A DNA stretch of 64,000 bases from Fomitopsis serialis (taxonomy: Eukaryota; Basidiomycota; Agaricomycetes; Polyporales; Fomitopsidaceae). Each line of letters starts with the position of its first letter. The first letter of the stretch is position 1. The position numbers and the translations under genes were made by a program. Below, one piece after another: positions 22,999 to 34,900 of this stretch. Location: contig NW_025955061.1 of assembly GCF_022376445.1 (NCBI RefSeq), forward strand, positions 62,001 through 126,000. The letters are read 5' to 3'. The notes under the pieces are model-generated. The model was given only the letters and a program-made list of their open reading frames with translations, was not told the origin of the DNA and did not search any database.

Positions 22999-23558
22999 GC
23001 GCGTGCTCCCGCGCCTTGAGGGTGCGAACCGTAATGCGTTAGTGACAATCATTATCATGTGCTCTCGACGGTGAGGTTCTGTGGGCGGATGGCCTATTGA
23101 TGTGCGCGTCCGGTAGGTCCTCTCTTAGGGCGGGACCATGGTGGATGCAGGCGGCGTCGCGGTGGTGTTTGTAGTAGTCACTCCTTTGTCCGTAATTAGC
23201 GGACATAGCCTTGCCATGCCCAATGTTGACATTGATAGACGTACGACGTAAAGCAGACGACGACCCTGCGTACGCACAACATTAGTTGGTACATTCAAAC
23301 ATAGTCTCCGTTGCTGAACAAAGAGATACTTATAATGCAAACACTTCTCTGATGTCGCGGCAAGACCTGTCAAAACCAGGCCGACGTTGATAAAACTAGT
23401 GAAACATGGATGGATAGGAGACAACAGCAGACAGTGGATATAACTACATCAGCGATCCAGCGACGAGACGATCTACACGGGTAACAGAATGCGAGCGTAG
23501 CGATGCAGACAGTCAGCCTTCTTCGGGAGAGACAATAGAATACAGAAGCATGCGTTCA

Positions 23559-26500
23559 TCATCGCTCTGGAGTTGGGCCGCGCGACAGCCGACGGCGCGG
23601 CAGCTCGCTGTGGGTCCTTGTACGCTTTGATGGACCCACTGCGAGATCCTCGTCGGCTCCAATCAGGTCCTCTTGGGACCGTTTCCGGCCACTGCGAGAC
23701 CCGCTCGCCGTGGTTCCCTGCCTCCCTGGCGCCGGCTCTTGATGTTTGCCTTTGGAACGACTGGACGACGAACCGCGGGGCGCGTCGGATGCCTTGCGAA
23801 ACCTGAGAGGCATACTAGGCAACGCGCCTGAACGAGCTGAGGAGCCCCTTCGTGACGACGGCGTAGGCGACTCGGGAGAAGGCAGATTGGCCAGACTCGG
23901 AGGTCCCAATGGGCTTGCCCATCGCTCGAAGGCTGGCCCGGCACTTGCATTACGTGGTGTTCGGGGCGAGTGGTCGGCACCCTGAGCGTTTCCGAAGGTC
24001 GGCCATGCCGGTGGGCGAGACAACAATCCGCTGCCTCTTGCGCCACGCTGGCCTCGCGCGAGTGGACGTCCCACCACAGGGGCATTGACTCCGCTTCCAG
24101 GCGCGATATTGGATGGTACTGGATGATGCTGACCGCCCGAGGTCATTTGACTGCCGGTGGACATCCAGGTACTCCCGTCACGCGCTTCATGAAGCGACGC
24201 CGTGTCATTGTCCGCGGCAGGCTTGAAAGGGATTGCCGCGTCGTTTTCCGGCCAATCTGTACGAGCGAGAGCCCGGTCAAAAATATCCAGCACGGCATCG
24301 TATGTCAACGGGCTTGGGGCTGGCTTCGAAGCCTTCTTGTGGAAGTTTCCTTCACAAAGGGTCGAGAATTCATCGAGGAGAGCGCTCAGAGGTTCGTTGT
24401 CGTGGACAACAAATTCAGTATCTAGAAAGCCTCTCTTAGTGTCGGCGCAAGAGAGGTCATCGGGACCATCAAACATGGCTTTCAACCGAGCGTGCGTGTT
24501 GGGGAGACTGTGTCTTGTGTGCCTTAGAACGAGCCAGACCAAGAGCCAAAAGAACGACTCCAGGTCATGTCGTGCTTGATGAATGACTCCGCGGCCACGC
24601 AGCACTTCTATGGCCATGAAGTAGAATGTGCCCTAAAGCAAGGAAGTATGAGTAAATCGAGTCAAAACTGCCCATTGCGCTTAGACTTACTGTACGCTGT
24701 TTAAAATCCATCTTATTCCTCGCCTCGCCTCCAGACACGGCATCGCTGGCCAACACAACCCTGCTCGCCCCGCCGTCATGTTCTGCTGCCTCGCGAGCTT
24801 TGATGTACGGGATTGACAGTTGGGCGCGCTCTTCTTGTGGCCTACTCAACCAGTCTGACATCGCTGCGAGCTGCCGGACGTTTTCGATCGGCTCCCAAGT
24901 GTTCTTCTCGTCCCCAAAACCCTTCCACTTCACAAAATACTCCTTGCCCGTCGATGTCTTTTCTTCCGCAAGAATTTTCTCTACGGGCCATACTTTCTCG
25001 CCCTTGGAGTTGATCAACGGGCGTGGGGGTGGAGCTTTCTTCTCGTTGCCAGTATCACGGAGCGGCTCTTGCCCAGCGTTCGCAGCAAGCACCGGGCCGA
25101 AGATGTCTTCTCCCCGGATACCCGTCTTCGTCTGGACAAACTGCTCCCAGCTCTCCAGCGTGTCCTCGTAGCCCTCGTCACGTAGGAACTCCTTCCAGTC
25201 GAAGCCGTAGTCGAGATCGTGCAGGAAGCCCCTGCCCTGGGTGAGCATCACGTTGCCTTCACTGACGTCGCGGTGCATGATGCCAGCTTCGAAGGCCAGC
25301 CGATGACCTGCAAACGCACGACGATAAGCAGTCAGTCCACATGTCGCCAGAGGCGTGCATCAAGAGGCGTGCGCACCGTGTATTGCATCTCGAAGCCCCT
25401 GCGTCATCTCCTTTGTACGCTGGAATTGCGAGATTGGGGTGCCGATGACGTCCGAGACGAGGCGCATATGGCTCCGCTCGTACCATTGGTGCGCACCGTT
25501 CACTTGGTGTATCCCGGAGCGTGTTCTGTGCCCAACTGGTTTTCGTCCTCTACGTGTAGTTCCTCTTCTTCTCCAAGGTCGGCACCCGCCACGACTGTCG
25601 CCAAGCCACGCCACTCCGCGTTCCACACAGCCATGAAAGCCTCCTCATCTAGGCGGTCCCATTTCTCAGCGCCGTTTCGGAAGAGTTGAGCGGCGGCACG
25701 ACGTGGGTACGGATCTGTCTATGGAACTTGAGTTCCGACTCCCGCACGAGCTGACGCCACGCGTCCTTGATGACAACGTGTTTACCAGTCGGTTCGCCAT
25801 GGTCATCGAGCTCCAAAGCCTTCCATATCGTCGTCGCGCGGGAGAAGAGGCGTGGGTTGATAAAGATCAGCTCGTAGAGGAGATATTTCTTGTCCTTGCC
25901 CTTGTCCGCGCCCTCGAGGGTGATCCAGCGACACGCCTTCTTAGTTTCGTCGCAGACGTCAACGCCACAGGAGCGCAGTTTTGGCTTCACGTCGCGCGGG
26001 TGCGAAGTCGCGAGCTGAACGGCCGGATCCGCACCGACGATGTCACAATCCTTGCGAATCGGATGCACGAGACGCCAGAAGAACTCGTGAAGCACCGCAC
26101 CGTTGTGAGACTCATACTCGAATGCCTGCGAGCAAACAGCGCCGGCGTGGTCGAATCGAAAGATACGTGCGAGGCGTCCATAGATGCCGACTGTGAAAAC
26201 GAACAGCCGGCTTTGGGCGACGAGGATGTTACGCGCGCTCTTGGATAGTTGCACTAGCGTCTCGTCGTTGACTTTCGAGCAGTATAACATCGGATCCTCC
26301 TTGTCCGTCCTCTTCGCCTCGAACACGACGGAGATGTTCCGCCAGCGATTTGGGTGAGACGATTTGAATGTCTGACCGGGCAAAGACGCGACGACGTCCG
26401 GTTCGTCGCATGCTGGTCCTGCTCGGCGAGGAGGAAAGGGAACTTGATCGGCTCGTGTGCGTTGTTGTAGAAGCACGGACGCTTCTCTCTGGGAAGTGTC

Positions 26501-26828
26501 CGACTATCGCCTCCAGTCCCGCGCACTAAACAATGTTCAGCGAGTTACTTATGCTAATCTGCCATCACCACGTACCAGAGGCCCGTACATAGCCGACTCC
26601 GACCCGCCACGGGTAGTCTGAAAGGATCCTTGGCCGTCGACGGGACCATCGCCATCTCGCTGGGCACAAAGAAGTCCAGGAACTGGTCGATGGGGATAAG
26701 TACCTCCACGATTTTACCCTCCACTTCGCTCCTCCAGCCGCCCTTGTTGACTTCGCTCGACTGTAGGGCGTCGTTCTGGTAGATCGTGTACACGCGCGAT
26801 TTCATCTGACGGGGTGTTGGGTGTGCCA
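23559..26828 (-). CDS. FunK1 fungal kinase with inserted chromodomain, copy 2 (several frameshifts)
   Basis: Same four-exon plan as copy 1 (26828-26576, 26525-25377, 25307-24691, 24632-23559). The kinase landmarks are intact: KHVVIKDAWRQL, IMHRDVSEGNVM, DLDYGFDWKEF, GTFYFMAIEVLRG and RHDLESFFWLLVW. The inserted chromodomain is closer to canonical than in copy 1: WPVEKILAEE, EYFVKWKGFG, NTWEPIENVRQL, with two of the three aromatic-cage positions filled by aromatics near KWKGF. The basic C-terminal tail is almost identical to copy 1. Losses of single bases near 26600 (GGC/GGGG run), 26408 (GAAACC to GAACC) and two shifts in 25560-25690 interrupt exons 1 and 2. If these are errors the product is about 1000 residues. 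If real, both copies of this kinase are independently broken. Confidence 0.75.
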
Positions 26829-26963
26829 TCGGCGAAGGCGTCGTCTGACGATGGGAACAGAGAGTATCGGGCGGGAGACTACAGCGGGAGCTGCACAGGG
26901 CGCCGTGCGAACGCGACCTGCGCGAGGCTTTAAAGCGGTGAGGCATGTCGGCGGTCCAAGCCA

Positions 26964-27209
26964 ATGGCCAACGTTGTGTTCAAAAAAGGCAATATCGCGG
27001 ACGGAGTTCTGTCTGATGGACCTATGAGTCAGTCCATTGTTATCGCCCAAACGGGCAGGCCGAGACACTTACCGTCCAGTAACCGCGCGATTTGTGGGTT
27101 CACCACCTCAATGAGTAGGTTTATGGCCACCAAAAATACGTCTGTGGCGACAATTAGCGAATATTACGCGGAAATCGCGTCCCAGTATATGCAGGCAGTG
27201 CGGGAATGA
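26964..27209 (+). CDS. Possible small protein divergent from the kinase (right arm)
   Basis: An 81-codon frame beginning MANVVFKKGNIADGVLSDG and ending SEYYAEIASQYMQAVRE. It starts 135 bp from the kinase ATG on the other strand. Compared with the left-arm version the C-terminal part shows several amino-acid changes (for example MATKNTSVATIS against MATQKTSMATAS), which does not suggest strong selection on the protein. Confidence 0.25.
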   Translation: MANVVFKKGNIADGVLSDGPMSQSIVIAQTGRPRHLPSSNRAICGFTTSMSRFMATKNTSVATISEYYAEIASQYMQAVRE

Positions 27210-27669
27210 GGAGGATGGTTGAGCAACGGGACAGCGCCACAACCGCGCTCGTGGATCAGGCGGAGTGTGAAAGACAAATCGGGGCTACCACGTGTTGATC
27301 ACGTGGCTCCATCGCACCCATTGTTCGTCTGCTTTTGGAAGGTGATGCCTTCGCAACCTTGTACTTTCCACCTGGCGGCATCACAGCCACGCCTTCTTCG
27401 AAAACCTCAGCGCTATATGCATGTGGTCCTGATGCGCGTGGGCGATAAGCACACCGGATCCAGGCCAGAAAGGTGCTGCTTGCTCGGGCTCGTCCAGATC
27501 GTCCTGTATGTATGTAGGTCTGGTGCGTATTCATGCTGAACGATGGCTGGCAGTCGCCACAGACCCTACCTGATTTACGGCTCATGCGCTCGTGAGCTGA
27601 TATTTACACGCATGTAGTATTGATCCAGATTCAGACTGCTGGCGCTCAACGAGTGCGTCTTGACATTTT

Positions 27670-29810
27670 CTACGCTGCGGTCTGCACAAAGTGGCGCGAA
27701 CATGCGAAATAGATCTTGTCTCGAAGACTAAATCGCGTTCTGCGTGTCGGATACGAGTCGTACATAAGCCATCATGCGGGGAGCATTGTATGGCATTCAG
27801 CATTCTGGAGCATTAGCTCGCACGTCGGGGATACGTAGCACATCGCCTACAGAGAATAGGTATGCCCCAAATGCAACTGCCGGAACCTCCAGCTACTGGG
27901 TTTGTGACATTACACCTCGAGGCTGGCCATCCAGTGCCACAGGCGCGCTTTGTGTCCTGAGTATGACATCGTCACTGCAATATACTGGTGAGTTCCTCGG
28001 GCAGAAAACGCTCAAGTTACAAGGCTGTACCGACTCGCCATGAACATCACGCGGCGCCTCCACAACGGTAAGTGCTGGTCTGGGATACTATGGACGACTG
28101 CAGGCTTACTTGTTCGTGTATTGATCGTAGAATCAACGCGTAGTGCGAACAATCATGCTTGCGAAGGCTTCAGCTAGAATCGCCACTGCGCCGACCAACG
28201 GATCGTAGTAGCTTCTTCGCTATCCGTTCACAACCTTCTCAGTCCTGAGCTAGCCTTTACTAACGAGAACAAGGCATCGCATCACTCAGATGACCAAGCA
28301 TAAGCCTCGATTTCAGAAGAAAAGGTATTTCTTCGAGTAAGTCAAGCCACTAAATGCAGGTGAGCGGTCACTCACTTGAGGCCACTACTATCATAGAAAG
28401 TGCAGTGTGCTCATTGACGAGCATCTTTAAGATGTCCGACCGCTCGTCCGGCTCTTCCTAGTGGTCAAAGCATTGTCAAATTTCGCCAGAGCTGGCATGA
28501 AGCGCCTCTACTCGTGCAACCAGACGTTCACATACATATCCCGGGTCGGACGGTTTTATTAGAATCATCTCGTACCACTGCCACATCTGGCTATGCAGCT
28601 CCTGCTTCACACTGGGAATCTGTCGCGGCCTCTGAGTCCGCGGTGTTATGCGAGAATCGGGACCGACGTGCGAAGTACGAGACAAAGTACGCCGGTTCAT
28701 GAGTCTACCTTTGACAGCTGCTCAGCTCCGCCTCACATGCAGAGTTACTTTTGGCCGATTGTCGCTCGACTCTGCGATCTGTGCGTATCATTATTCATGG
28801 CCCCTGTTTCTACATAGCCACGTCGTGGCATGGACCGTATTGCTGACGCTACGCATATTCCAGCAAATTTTTCTCAATGCGTCTGCTCACAGGACATCTA
28901 CCATTCAGACAACTTGAAGCACATTCGAAATGAAGATTCGCTGAATTACTCGGGGCCACATCATTGGAAACTCTCATTGAGCCGTACGCGCACTAATCAC
29001 ACCGCGTATCTGTGAGTCGCCATTCTATCCCTCAATGCCAGGCCAATGGCTGATCGATAATGCTAAGTTACAAGCCACTGGAATCGATCCGTATAATGGC
29101 GTAGAAGTCTCAACCGAGCCAATCTGAGTCTCCACACGAACCCTTCTGAAATTCCCTCACTGGCAACCATCTTCGCCAGACCCTCATTCTGTCTGTCGCA
29201 AGCACACGAAGCGTGATGCGACCGGTCAATTGACCGCAATATTCGGATCGGATTTACGAGCGGTTGTTTGGACAAGGTCATCACTGACAGATCGACATGG
29301 ACTCGGCGACGAGCGGTGATCCGAGGTGAGGCTACCCTTTACTGCTACTCATGATTGACTACAGCCAGTTGCATTCACAGTGTGCGCCTAGCGACATGTA
29401 GTGCCAGGTGTTGTACGCTAGCGAACAGTCTTGGCTTGCATAGACGTGGATGCAGTCGGCGCATACGCGAGCCAAATGCGTGGCTACTACCTCGGAGTGG
29501 CGCAACGCCGCTTTGATTAGTACAGAGCGAAGTTGTTGTTCAAGGACAGCTTGAGTATGTGTCGGCTGATGCGAAACCTGACGACTGGCGCATGCGGCCG
29601 CTGCTCGATTAAATCCAAGTTGTGCGCCGCATATCCGCTCGGAAGCTTGACAGTTCTGCAGCGCTTGACAGGAAGGCGCGATCCTTAGCATGCGCAAAAC
29701 AAGGTGGAAATGGGTCTAGGTCAAAAGACGAGAGCCCGAGTACCGCACCATCTTTGCATACCCTATCGCAAGCACACAACCTCGAGCGAAGAAAACCGAA
29801 GGATCGTTGA
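27670..29810. other. No gene supported
   Basis: About 2.1 kb with only short frames. A minus-strand stretch near 28480-28600 (MWQWYEMILIKPSDPGYV) and another near 29360-29560 look protein-like but have no recognisable partners. Fragments of older genes are possible. Confidence 0.35.
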
Positions 29811-29819
29811 TGCTGTACA

Positions 29820-31522
29820 ATGTCAGCCGCTGACCCAAGTCTGTTCGTCGCTCCGTCTGCGCATGTCGCTGCAACGACGCTGTCTGCCTTGTAAGTGTTA
29901 CCACCTTCTTCCTCGCCTTTCACGGGATGTCTGACGTCTGACATTACCAGCCATATAATGAACTCCTGCACTGTCGCGATATGCGGTTAGTGTCTAACTT
30001 ACCGCGTGCATGATCACGTTGATGAGGCTCCGTACGCAGCTCTGGTCCTCTACGACCACGCAATATCACTCTCAAAAGAGATCAGATACTTCTGGAAGAG
30101 GGGAGTTCGGACAGGATCCAAGTTATTATTCTTCTCAAATCGCTACTCGCTATCGGCATATGCCGTCTTCACTGTCGCAAACATGGGCCGGCTCAGTCAC
30201 AAGGTGTGTGGATTCCAGAGTACGAGTCGTGCTGACTAGCTGACGTTGCATAAGGGGTGATGTGGTCATATCTTAACACGATCGACGCGCACTGATGTCA
30301 TCAATTCTTAGGTGCATGACCGTCAACGTAGTCATCAACGTCTGCCTCTTCGCTTTGTGTGTAACGCAAATAGGTATGTCTCCGGAGCTGGGAACATAGT
30401 GCAACCGTAGCTCATTTACTGTTATCAGTATTCGCGGCGCTTCGCGTCTTCGCGATCAGTGGTTACAACAAGCCCGTCACTGCGCTTGTATCATTCCTGA
30501 GCTCTGCTACGATCTGGGGTAACTTGGTGAGTCGACTGCTCAAATATATGCCACATCGAATTTCCAGGTACTCAGTCTGAAACACCCTTATAGTATCTCT
30601 TTTGCAAGACGACATATTCCCTACAGAGCTATACCGGCATCGTCATGTGCTCAAGTTCGCTCAACGTCTCGAATTTCTCATTTTATATGTGAGTAACTAT
30701 TCATTGGCACCAGTAACCGGACTGACACTCTGATCGACAGATGCATGTTCCCTCTTTCCCGCAACATTGCTTGTCTACTCACCGAACGTCTAGGCATAGT
30801 GCTCAAGGATGTCAGTAGTATATGCGCGGATCTGCTGGTCCTCTCGATCACTTGGGGAAAGACGTGGGCCATCAAGAGAGCGGGTGATCGTGCGGGTGTG
30901 AGAACACCCATTGTGAACACTCTATTGCGTGACGGCAAGTATATTCGTCACTCAGTAGTCGCGAATTCGGGATAACACTCCCCATTAGGGACACTGTATT
31001 TCATGTGAGTCCTCCAACGAGTCCGAATGACGCTTCTGTGACAAATGTCCTGTTACATTCTCAGCTCAGTGTCGGCTCTCAACGTGACGCAGATAGCATA
31101 CTTGACTTTCTATGGTGTACGTCGCGCAGTTCCGTATCTGAAGTGCATCGCAAAGTTGACGTCAACGTGGTTCACTAGGAGATGGACTATGTGTCTTGTT
31201 TCTTGATACCGTAAGCACGAGTCGTTTGCCACTGCCGAGCTACTAACCTCTACTAACATGCCTTTTCAGACTCCCCTCCCTGTTCCTCTCTCGGTTTCTC
31301 CTGAATCTTCACGCGAGCTCTGAGTCTTGTTGTTCAAGTCTATTGGCGGGCTTGAATTCACCGATGGCCTCCATTGAATCACTGGAATTCACGCAGCACA
31401 CTGCAGATGAACAATGTCGTTTGGACTCTATATCATACTATGCGAGCGATCAACCGCTGGGAGGAAATGGAGGTTACGTAGAGGACCGTGCCCCAATTGT
31501 TGTGGTCGAAGCATGGGCCTGA
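29820..31522 (+). CDS. DUF6533 multi-helix membrane protein, gene 1
   Basis: About ten short exons. Read in order: MSAADPSLFVAPSAH (29820), MNSCTVAIC, then from 30040 ALVLYDHAISLSKEIRYFW and SKLLFFSNRYSLSAYAVF (the DUF6533 signature), VNVVINVCLFALCVTQI, FAALRVFAISGYNKPV, LVLSITWGKTWAIKRA, TPIVNTLLRDG, TLYFI, the helix SALNVTQIAYLTFY, and SLFLSRFLLNLHASS followed by a long acidic tail ending at 31522. These are the landmarks of a basidiomycete-expanded family of predicted seven-helix integral membrane proteins, related in layout to receptors but with no known ligand. The intron at 30935-30988 begins GCAAGT, a GC-AG intron that restores RDG-TLYF. The gene appears intact along the path I read. 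Confidence 0.8.
30935..30988 (+). other. GC-AG intron
   Basis: The donor reads GAC G/GCAAGT and the acceptor CCATTAG/GG. Removing these 54 nt joins LLRDG to TLYF exactly as in the family. No GT donor nearby gives the same join. Confidence 0.6.
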
Positions 31523-31955
31523 TAGTACACACCAGGCGCGCGTTTCATTTGGGACTTTGCATTGAAAAAAACGGATCGTACTCGTAGTTATGTCTTCAGC
31601 AAAACGATTGCGAGGATCTACGCAATTTCCTGCCCGCATCCGAGTCGTTACCTTAAGACAGGTGGTCTTGACGGATTGTGCTCGCAAGCATAACGGCAGA
31701 AAGGGCCTCCTGGTCAGGTTTGCTAGAGAAGGCAACATTAAGATTTGTTTGTATGCGAGCGGCTCGCAGTGTTCAAGTGCACAAAGAAGACCATACAAAG
31801 CACGAGCGCTGAGCCTCAGCGCTCAGCGCACTGATCTCGATCACGTGCATGACGCGCTCTCGCCCGCGGCCAAGCAGCAGGTTGTCAGTCCATCACGACT
31901 TTGCTAACGACTAGTTCCTCGTTCTCGGCAGTGGTTTGCTCTTTCGCCTTGCTCG

Positions 31956-34900
31956 ATGGAAGCGTCTCTCAATAACTTGAAGAAAGTAATATCAAAATCA
32001 AGAATCAAGGATAAACGGAAGCATGTCGAAGTAATTCAGCAGGTTTCCTCGTTGCTTGTAGCCGTTCGTACGCATCTATCCTACGCTTTACCGTGCTGAC
32101 ATGCGCTTCGACCGCAGAATACCGCTGACGACACTCAGAAGAAACTGATTAAGCATCTTCGCCAACCCCTCGTCCCAATATTCTCGGCATATCCTTTACC
32201 TGCGCTGCAGTTCGCCTCAGCCCTGTTCCATCACATATACCATGAGAAAGTCTTGACGGCGCTCGGGAATCAACTGTTGGAGGAGAAGCGACGATGGGAA
32301 GATGTACTGACTAGCTTGTTGTCTGGCATCCTGGTGAGTCTAGGGTCACGGGTGCTCGTCTGCTGTCAAGCTGACCACTGCACAAGGATTTCTTGGACGA
32401 ATGCGAACCAGGCAAGCCACGCTTCAGACATTGCACGAGCACACAGCTGATACAAATTGCACAAAAAAGACAAGAACAGAAGTATTTCGGCCAAGGATAC
32501 CATTGCTGACGCCCTCTATCCAACGCTCTGCGACATATGCTTTTCGCTTACCGCACCCATGCAGTCAGTTGACCTACGGTGCACGGTGCGTACCATGACT
32601 GCATATATGCGCCTCATCTGCGCTTGCAGAAGTATACTGACACTTTCAAAGGCATACACGCTACTTTCTGACTCTGCTGCCTCATACGCCACGAATCAAC
32701 TGAAACTTCGCGACAAGGCGGTGCTTGGGGGGTGAGTATTATCCTGGCGACTGGTCAGCCCGTCTCATTACGGCACAGTGAGCGCCTTGGAAGCATGATT
32801 TGGCGTACAAAAGGTGAGCGACACGACTATCGCCTTGATGTGTGCTGAAACATCTGCGCCCTAGACTACCTTGCCTTGGAGTCTCTTCTCACGCTATTCG
32901 CGCGCATTCTTCCCTCCGCCAAGGATTCTCAGTCTGGTCAGGCCAAGCGGGCAGCATATATGAAGGCGGTGTTCCTTTCACCTCAGCAGTCAGAACATGC
33001 CAGCGTTGGGCAGACAATCACAAAGCTCATGGAGCGCGTGCCGTCGAACGAGTGGGAGGAGACATCTAGGAAGATAGTCGACGCGCTCGCACTGGCCTAT
33101 ATCACTTTGTGGGTCGCTGAGGGGGCGCTCCACCGACGGAAGCTAACATATACTCAAGTCCGCAGCCATTCTCCGTCGACAAAGTGAACGCGTGTGGCGA
33201 AACCAAGCAATGCGACAAGCTATACATAGACGACAAGGCCTTTCTGTTCAACGTATTGATTGGGGTAGGACGTAACTCGCTCGATGAATTCTGGCTGAGT
33301 ATATGCTAATACGTCGTGTAGGATGAGCACTGTGAAGCCTTGGAAATACGTTACGATACAACACGCAAGATCGAAGTTACTCCAGGACAAGCAGAGGCCG
33401 CTATTGTGGACATTCGCGTGAAGACGCCTCCCGCGATCAGCAAGGCTTACGTCAAGAGCGCCGAGACAAGCCAACTTCGTATCAGCTTTGCGCTTTCCAA
33501 CGCTGATGTCGAGAGGTTCTATTCTGCTATTCGCAGCAGAGGACTCGTAAGAGCTCCCTGCGGGCCTTTCGAGGTACCGCTTATGCACGACTGATCATGG
33601 CGCGTAGGTGAGATTGCTCAAGGATGTCCCACCCAAGCTGTCGTTAGCAAGGTCTCCGGCTATTTTGGATTTTGACAGCGAGGGTCGGCCAGTGAAGGAA
33701 CTAAGCCAGTCTGAAGTGCGTAAATTTCGCTATCGCAATGAGACCCAAAAATCTGACTCTACCTTCATAGCGAATCGAGAACGTGGAGAAATGTGAGTGT
33801 GTCGAACCTCCCTACGATATGCAAACCAGTCGTCGCATACATTGACCACTGCTGATGCGCACACCTTCGCAGTCTACCATACCAATCAAAGCAGTGATGA
33901 TCTGTCCGTGGCCACGCCCCAAGAGGACGCCCCAGAACAAGTGTCCGCCACTTTAGCGGTGGTATCTTCTGCACCTAACGGTGGTCGTACTACGGTGCAA
34001 GCGAAGCAAATTGACTCTAAGACGCAGGAAGCTGCGATGCCCGTTACCGCAAAGACTTTTGAAGCCGCTCCTGAATCGCCTCCAAAGACTCAGCTCACTA
34101 GCAAGGTCCTCGCCGCTCAGAACAAAACAACAAAATCTACCCAAAAAGCGACTAGCGATACTACAGCTGTTCCTTCGTTAGCTCAGGTGCCAACCGCTAT
34201 TGTCAGCAAGCTTGTTAAGCCTCTCGGTCGGACTCGTTCGAAGAAGATGCGCGACGATATCTTTGGCGCCAGCGATGAGGAACTCTCGAAGTTTCGGACG
34301 TGGATCAAGCCCCCTCGGTGTGGAAGGCCGCTCATAGTGCAAGAACCATCGAAGAGACGACCAGGCGGCAGAAGCACTCTTCCAAAGCGGTTGCTTCGGC
34401 GGTCCGCTCTGGTGCTACTAGGCGTATCCTTGACTCTGACGATGAGGAGACTGGTCATTGTGACCCTGCTGATCCTGGGGCGACTGACCGACGGCGGACC
34501 GGCAACAACAAAACGCGCATCGCTCCTCCTAGCCCAGAATGCTCTGACGACGAGGGACTCAGGCCTACGGAGAAGAGCTTTGTGACGCCGCCCAGGTCTC
34601 AGCTGGACTCCATGGCCGCGCCTCTCACCCCGACGAAACCACCTGCTGGGCGGTCTCTTCAACCCCAAGATGCTAGTTCGCCTGATACTGGGATACTTGA
34701 GGCTATGCCGTCTGGTGCTGAGAAGAAGCTGTCTAGAGGCGACAAGCAAGCATCGAACGGCCTGAATGCTGTCACGCAAACACCCGCTGGGCCCACTGCT
34801 GGTGTCTCTGCGAACGCTCGCGCTTCGAACAACGCTCGCAAGTCTGACAGTCGCGTACGTGACAACGACACTGTTCCTTGGCTTCGCGTGGTGTACTCGT

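Larger units (their letters stand above)
21125..27662 (-). repeat. Right arm of the large inverted repeat
   Basis: Reverse complement of the left arm 8550-14973. It differs by a 42-bp extra stretch near 23300-23342 (flanked by TGTTTG on both sides), absence of the 29-bp duplication present in copy B, and many substitutions across the kinase gene. The spacer between the arms is about 6.15 kb and single copy. Confidence 0.9.
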
